From the NCBI GenBank assembly GCA_028554755.1, contig JAPTOF010000011.1, positions 1,733,501 through 1,797,500 of the forward strand: a DNA stretch of 64,000 nucleotides, written 5' to 3'. Positions 58,761 to 64,000 of this stretch are shown in pieces. Within the stretch, counting starts at the first letter, position 1, and every line of letters starts with the position of its first letter. A model generated the notes under the pieces. It was not told where the DNA came from, did not search any database, and saw nothing but the letters and a program-made list of their open reading frames with translations. This stretch comes from Cordia subcordata. Lineage: Eukaryota; Streptophyta; Magnoliopsida; Boraginales; Cordiaceae. The translations under genes and the position numbers were made by a program.

Positions 58761-60400
58761 AGAGATGTTCATTTTCTGATCCATTTCTTCTATTTATGGA
58801 TGCCCAACATGATCTAGTATATACATTCTCAAGGCGTGAATTCAAATCTTTATGACATTCGATGCATGGTGTTTGTTGCATTACTCATTTGTTACATTCA
58901 TTTGTTGCATTTTTCTGTGTTGATTTGTTTATTTGACTATACGTGTCTAAGGACTTTAAACACCATTAGCCCTAACATTACAGCCTAGCTGGGGGCATAA
59001 AATCCAGTGCTATTAAGAGGTACCCTAGAATTTTGGTAGTTAAATTTTGGTTGATGAGTTCTCTATTTTTGTTTCTTTAGTACATTTTATTTTTGGTTTC
59101 TTTTCTTTACATTTGCTTTTTGTTTCCCTCATGTCCACAGCTTTTCATACATAAAGCCTTGTCATGTATACTTGCCATTGTGAGCCTTTAATGTCGTGTT
59201 TATTAATTTCCTTTGTAGATCTTTTTGAGTTGCAATGAAATTGGGTGCAAAGGAAGTCAACGGACACAATCATCAAAGCATGGCATGTTTGGTTTGATGC
59301 TACACAAGGTTGTATCTATCCAACCTCCACTTGTCCTCTCTTGTCTACCCCGTTTTCAATTCCTTTACATGCTTTGTGATGTTTACTTGCTTGTTGCATA
59401 GTTTTATTCTATTTGCTTGAGGACAAGCAATGTTAGGCTTGGGGGTGTGGGAGTTTGGTTTTCTTTTTTTTATGCTTCAATAGAGTAGATTTGCATTACC
59501 TTCTTAAAAAAATAGTGAATTTTTTTAATTTTTTTGCACATAGAGTTGTTTATATTTGTGTTAATTGGAGTGAGGCTTTGTCATTGACTTCATTGACTAG
59601 AGAAGATAAGGTTGTATTGTAGGGAGTGAATGGAATGGAGGGACAACTAGGACTTTGAAAAGAATCATTTTGAAAATTGTTAGAAGTGAGTATTTCTAAG
59701 AATGCACCTTATAGTTGCTCCACAACTTGGTTGGAAAAAGTGTTTTTAGAGGATTGTTGATATTAGTGCACCTTTCTTGTTTGGTTCTTTTAGTGTGCCT
59801 TAGCCCTTCTTTTTCTTTTTGTTTATGTTATGTATTGAGGAAAAATACAAAAAGGGGAAAAAAGTGAAAAAGATTGAAAAAGAGAAAAAGAAGTGGAAAA
59901 AGTGAAATAAAAGCCAAAAAGGAAACAAAAAGTTGAAAAAGTGAAGTGTTGCGAATAAGTGTCAAGTGACACAATGTCAATTTACACAAGTATCTTCTTT
60001 GTTCTTTCTTTGTGTTATGAATAAGGCTCTTATGTCATTTGTGAGCCATTGTGATGTATTTTCCTTTTCCTTGTATCTTTGGGGCAATGTGCATGTTAGG
60101 AAGCCATCTTAGTTGATAGGGGCGCGAAGTATCAACATCCTAGGGGCGTGAGTTAAAATACTAGGTTTATGGTGGTTTAAGCTACTTGGTAACTTTCTGT
60201 GAGGTGCGAAGACCTTTGTGATTGAGAGAAAGATCCAAAAAAGGCTTGGAGATCCCTTTTACAAAAAGAATGACCTCTTCATACTCCCTCGGACTCAAAA
60301 AATAGCAAGTCAATGCTTTTGGCAACCTTTTTCAGCAACTTGGAGATAAACTTAGGTTTGGACTTGCTTGGGAACAAGCAAGGAGAAGGTCTAGATATGT
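58761..60400 (+). other. 3' region and purine tract of element D
   Basis: It contains a decayed post-pol hairpin (59005-59029), a first TTGCTTGAGGACAAGCAA hairpin with TAGGCTTGGGGGTGTGGG (59413-59450), A/T- and A/G-rich runs (59490-59950), and the second hairpin with AAGGAGAAGGTCTAGATATGT (60364-60400) against the LTR. No gene is present. Confidence 0.72.
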
Positions 60401-61289
60401 TGATGGGTCTTGGTTTGTGCGTGCCTGTTCTTGTATTTTCTTATGTTTTTAGAGGTGCTTTGTGCTTATTCAAAACGATCATGTGGTACTTATTTAATAG
60501 TTGTGCATATACGGTTCTAGATGTCTATAGTTGAGTTTTATAGTTAAATGCTATACTAAAAGCTAAATTTTGTGTCTTAGGTGAGCTATGGGTAGGAAAA
60601 GGAGCTTGAACGAGGATAGAGAATGAAGAATAAAGATGTACAGGTCGTGAAACAAAGGCAAAAAGTGAGAGTGAAAATTGGAGGTGGAAAAAAGAACTGG
60701 TAGAGCACAGTGGAAGAGCAGTAAATCAAGGAAAGTTGCCAGTCGGGTATGGCCCAGAGTCAGCTGACCACCTAGGTTGACCTGTCAAATTAATAAGCTC
60801 CCATTTTTGAGTCAATCAAGCAGAAGAAGAACAGTTAGTCAACAAGTTGTACATTGAGAAAGTCTATAAAAGCGCAATTTTCTGCAATTTTTAGGGAGAA
60901 CTTTCATCTATTCTTCATCCCATTAAAACTCTGGCGCTTCATCACTATCACCCACTTGACATACTCAATCCCATATCAATTCCATCTACAAACAAGTTGG
61001 ATTGGAGGATTAAACAAAGAATTGGAGGCTTTAGAGCAAGATTTGTAAAGTGCAAACAAGGATAATAAGGGATATTTCCATTTTTCTCTTTATTCTTATT
61101 TATATTATGTTAGATTAGCTCTGAATTAGGGTTGATTGCTATTTCGTTAATGGGTTAAGGATCTAAACACTGGTTTTGAGATTTTGATGCTTATATAACA
61201 TGCTTTGTTCTTATATTGTCGTGGTTTGGATTTAAACATGTCAATATATTTGATGAAATGCCTCTATGAGTTTGTATGTGTAATGTGAG
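60401..61289 (+). repeat. 3' LTR of element D, truncated by E
   Basis: It begins TGATGGGTC and matches 51174 onward. TATAAAAG is at about 60864-60871. It stops at 61289 where the E LTR starts. The rest is not seen in the window. GTGAG (61285-61289) would be the left target duplication of E. Confidence 0.88.
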
Positions 61290-63382
61290 TGATGTGTTTG
61301 TTTTGTGTGTTTATCTATTGCATGTATATACTTGTTTTGAGGTGTTTTGAGCTTTATTTAATGTATTAGTATAGCATTTAGGTCATAATTGTGCATATTA
61401 AGGTTTAAATGTTCATAGTTGAAGTAAACACTTAAATGCTACACTAATGCGCGTTTATCACTTGTTTTAGGTGTGATTTGGAGAGATCATTGGAGCTTAA
61501 ATGAGGGTGCTTGAAGTGTGGAACAAATCCAATGGTGTTTTGGATGCAAAGGAATGAAGAAAAGTGCTTTTGGAAGTGGCCGAGCGAAAGAAGGAGCGAC
61601 CGAGGCGAAATCGAGTGCAACGTGAGCCAAATTCGGATCTTGCAACCTAAAAAGGACATGGAAAAATTTTGGATATGCTTTAGGGTGCAAAATATGTCTT
61701 GGAAGATCCCCCACAATGATACGACTCCAAAGAAAAAAACGGTGTGCGAATCGGAGCTAAAACGAGCAAGATATGACCATTTTACTATCAAGACCGGTTA
61801 GCCTCTGTCTAGGCCGGACGACCAAGCCGGTCGACCAGCTAGGTTGACCAGCCGAATTAGAATCTGGGCCAATTTTGGCCAGACGATGTGGCCCCAAAGC
61901 CGGTCGATCGGCTGGGCCCCCGGTTGGACACATTAACAGCTCTATTTAGGCCACTTTTGAAGGAGAACAACACCCAAATCAAACACCCATTTTTCAAAAC
62001 CCAAAATCCACCAAAAATCACCTCACACACTCACTTCTAAACACATTTAACACTTGGAATCAAGGATCTAAGAGGATCAAACACTAAAGCTTGGCTATGG
62101 ATAGAAGGGTATCTCTCTTTTATCTTAAGTCTAATTATGTTTGATTAGAGCTACGTAGGGTGATTATATCTTGTATTTCTGGATTGATTACTACTTTATA
62201 TTAATGGAAACTTGATGGATTTATGTATATATGCTTTATCTTAGGGCTTCAAAGGCTATTTTACATATATGTCTATGTATTTGTTGAAATGCCTTAATGA
62301 TGTAGCATATGTATATTGAAGTCTATTATGCTATTAACCATCTCTAAATCATCATGCTAGCATGTCTATGTGTTTGTGTGATGATTACATGAAATGGGTA
62401 TGTTTATATACATGTCTATATGTATGTTTACATACTCAATAGCATGAATAGCTTCTATTGCATACATGTCGGGTGCTATAGCTTAAATTGGTGTAATCTA
62501 AACATGTCTATATGTTTAGTAGTAGAATAATCCAGAGTATTCTCAAATGCCATGCCCTAGATGTGTTTGCTTTGGCCTTAAACGTTAATATCCGCTATTG
62601 TGATGTGATCGATGGTGCAAAACTTGTAACTAGCCTAGGTCAAGTCCCCTTTGGCTTTAAATCCAGCCAATAGGAGTTTAGATAGGTTTAGTTGACCTTA
62701 GCCCGCTTAGGAAGGCTAATTAGTCCACCCTAACACCCTAGGTTCATAAGAACCACGCCGTAGCTCTGAGTGAGGCAAAGCTTAGAGACGGACTCGCACC
62801 GAGTCCTAGGGCCAGATTGGGGAACTAATTAGAGAACTAAGTGCTAGGGTTAGATCGATCAACACTCTCCTAAAATCTTATTGGCTAGCCCTAATTCCTA
62901 AGTCATAAAGACCACGCCGTATTGCTAGGCAACGCCACCTAGGGACAGACTCGCACTGAGGCTTAGGGTACCAATTAGGAGGCTAATTATAGGTCTAGAT
63001 TAGAGCACTTAGTATAATCCATCAAATAACCCTAGAAAGACGTAGTAATCACCATAAACAAGACGTAATCACCTTAGTCTCCCATTTCAAATGGTTGAAT
63101 CCCCTTAGATCGCTTGATTCCCCCATCACACACATACACAATACCTTTTTATTTCTTTGTTCTTAGATTAGGTTTACTTTTCTCGAGCTCCCCTCAAACC
63201 AAAAACACCAAAAAGGTTGTAGTTAGGACCCCAACAAGTTGCTCTTTAGGACGCACTTAGCTTAGAACACCATACACATTAGGCCTCCCCGTGGATTCGA
63301 CCTCGCACTCGCGCACACCGTACTACACACGGCCCGTGTGCTTGCGGGCTCTTTAGGCTTGTGCTACTCATATAGCGTATCA
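61290..63382 (+). repeat. Full-length LTR of element E
   Basis: It is 2093 bp, TGATGTGTTTG...CGTATCA, the same family as solo LTR J. A TATTTAGG TATA-like box (about 61943) follows motif copies at 61795-61920. A TTGGCTTTAAATCCAGCCAA unit lies at about 62650. Two CCTAGG-bounded structured segments lie at 62738-62810 and 62890-62970. It is followed by a primer site, as in a 5' LTR. Confidence 0.92.
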
Positions 63383-63388
63383 AGTTTT

Positions 63389-63440
63389 TGGCGTCGTTGT
63401 CGGGGATCGAACCCGGGTCGCTCGCGTGACAAGTGAGAAT
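63389..63440 (-). other. tRNA-Asp-derived segment: extended primer site of E
   Basis: The + strand starts TGGCGTCGTTGTCGGGGA, the tRNA-Asp primer site, but the match continues through the T arm and anticodon arm of tRNA-Asp for 52 bases (45 of 52 identical to the plant tRNA-Asp sequence as I recall it). On the minus strand it reads as the 3' part of tRNA-Asp with anticodon GTC and terminal CCA. No 5' half follows. Plant genes do not encode CCA, so it derives from a tRNA primer, not from a tRNA gene. Confidence 0.85.
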
Positions 63441-63741
63441 TTGGCTCACGTTGCTCTCGGTTTCGCCTCGGTCGCTCTTTCTTTCTCTCGGCCACTTCCA
63501 AAAGCACTTTTCTTCATTCCTTTGCATCCAAAACACCCTTGGCTTTGTTCCACACTTTGAGCACCCTCATTTAAGCTCCAATTATCTCTCCAAATCACAC
63601 CTAAAACAAGTAATAAACGCGCATTAGTGTAGCATTTTAGTCTTTGCTTCAACTATGAACATTTAACCTTAATATGCACAATTATGACCTAAATGCTATA
63701 CTAATACATTAAATGAAGCTCAAAACACCTCAAAACAATTA
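63441..63741 (-). repeat. Inverted partial copy of the E LTR
   Basis: The minus strand from about 63741 to 63437 matches the + strand of the E LTR at about 61338-61640 (for example GGATGCAAAGGAATGAAGAA and GCAACGTGAGCCAAATTC). It lacks the LTR start and everything beyond AATTC, where it joins the tRNA segment. The two LTR copies are thus in inverted orientation about 1.8 kb apart. Confidence 0.88.
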
Positions 63742-64000
63742 TAGGAAATATGACTATGTGGGGACGATGCTTCAAACCTTACCATTTGAGAACAACGGAA
63801 GGACCAAGGAAAGGAGAAAGCAGTAGAGAAAGACCCAGCAAGAGAAGCCTTTCATAACACTCTCAAGAAGCCAGAGTAGAATGTGGTGGAACTACTGCCC
63901 CTGCGCCGATCTCAATTGTTAATCTATTGATAATCTCGAAACATCACCTAGAGCAAATGATTGAGGTTCTGCAAAAGGCCCATGTAAAAGACTATGTCAA
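63742..64000 (+). pseudogene. Fragment resembling a gypsy gag-pro junction (partial)
   Basis: Beyond the inverted LTR piece a + frame gives APISIVNLLIISKHHLEQMIEVLQKAHVKDYV-type text (kept here only as a pattern: hydrophobic start, HLEQMIEVL core, KAHV end). It resembles the conserved stretch before the protease in Tat/Ogre-type gypsy elements. Upstream (63830-63900) related text is in another frame. The window ends inside it. Confidence 0.45.

Larger units (their letters stand above)
51174..61289 (+). mobile_element. Element D: gypsy relative with gag and protease only
   Basis: D has a 5' LTR (51174-52802), a tRNA-Asp primer site (52809-52828), gag (about 54400-55900), a protease region (57822-58200), a short acidic ORF tail, a 3' region with both hairpin/G-tract copies and a 3' LTR from 60401, cut at 61289 by E. 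I see no RT, RNase H or integrase, so it is non-autonomous or deleted. Solo LTRs F and G lie inside it. Confidence 0.85.

Noticed and set aside
63389..63440. A tRNA-Asp gene on the minus strand
   Set aside because: Only the 3' part is present, the CCA is included (not encoded in plant nuclear genes), and it sits exactly at a primer site. It is better explained as tRNA-derived cDNA.

Overview
The window looks like plant (angiosperm) intergenic heterochromatin made almost entirely of nested LTR retrotransposons. I found no convincing host cellular gene, no rRNA or functional tRNA gene and no CRISPR array. The plant origin rests on Ty3/gypsy elements primed by tRNA-Asp, a SIRE-like Ty1/copia element, a plant-type gypsy gag-like gene, and many solo LTRs with 5-bp target-site duplications (TSDs). 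The species cannot be told from the sequence.

Layout. (1) 1-34124 is one outer gypsy element, here called B (+ strand). Its 5' LTR is cut by the window edge (1-1542) and its 3' LTR is 32222-34124. It was split twice. A related, better preserved gypsy element A (- strand, 2812-13994) sits in its gag with TSD GAGTT. A block C (- strand, 15179-27252) sits between gag and protease with TSD TGAGG. C has the form LTR-internal-LTR-internal-LTR. Each internal region encodes one long protein with two CCHC zinc knuckles and no polymerase, so C is a non-autonomous family. (2) 34125-51173 holds K, a - strand gypsy-type gag-like reading frame broken by two insertions. One is a SIRE-like copia element H (- strand, 35188-46460, TSD TTCTG/TTATG), which itself carries solo LTR I (39064-40527, TSD AATGC). 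The other is solo LTR J (46541-48337, TSD CTGCT). An LTR-like remnant and AT-rich DNA follow. (3) 51174-61289 is D (+ strand), a gypsy relative that keeps gag and protease but shows no reverse transcriptase or integrase. It contains solo LTRs F (52961-54259, TSD CTAGT) and G (56071-57816, TSD CTTTT). (4) At 61290 D's 3' LTR is broken by the complete LTR of E. That LTR runs into a primer site extended by about 50 nt of tRNA-Asp and then into an inverted piece of the same LTR. A fragment resembling the gag-pro junction of another gypsy lineage ends the window.

How the parts may work together (inference). A and B carry gag, protease, reverse transcriptase, RNase H and integrase genes, all now broken. 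C and D lack polymerase but share the tRNA-Asp primer site, the hairpin-plus-purine-tract signal and a post-pol hairpin with A and B, so they may have been moved by A/B-type enzymes. Clusters of a palindromic GTCGACCGGC motif lie just upstream of TATA boxes in nearly all these LTRs. They also occur in the copia LTRs and in front of the copia element's accessory ORF. This shared cis-signal, the double-knuckle C family and the tRNA-extended LTR junction are the observations most worth following up.
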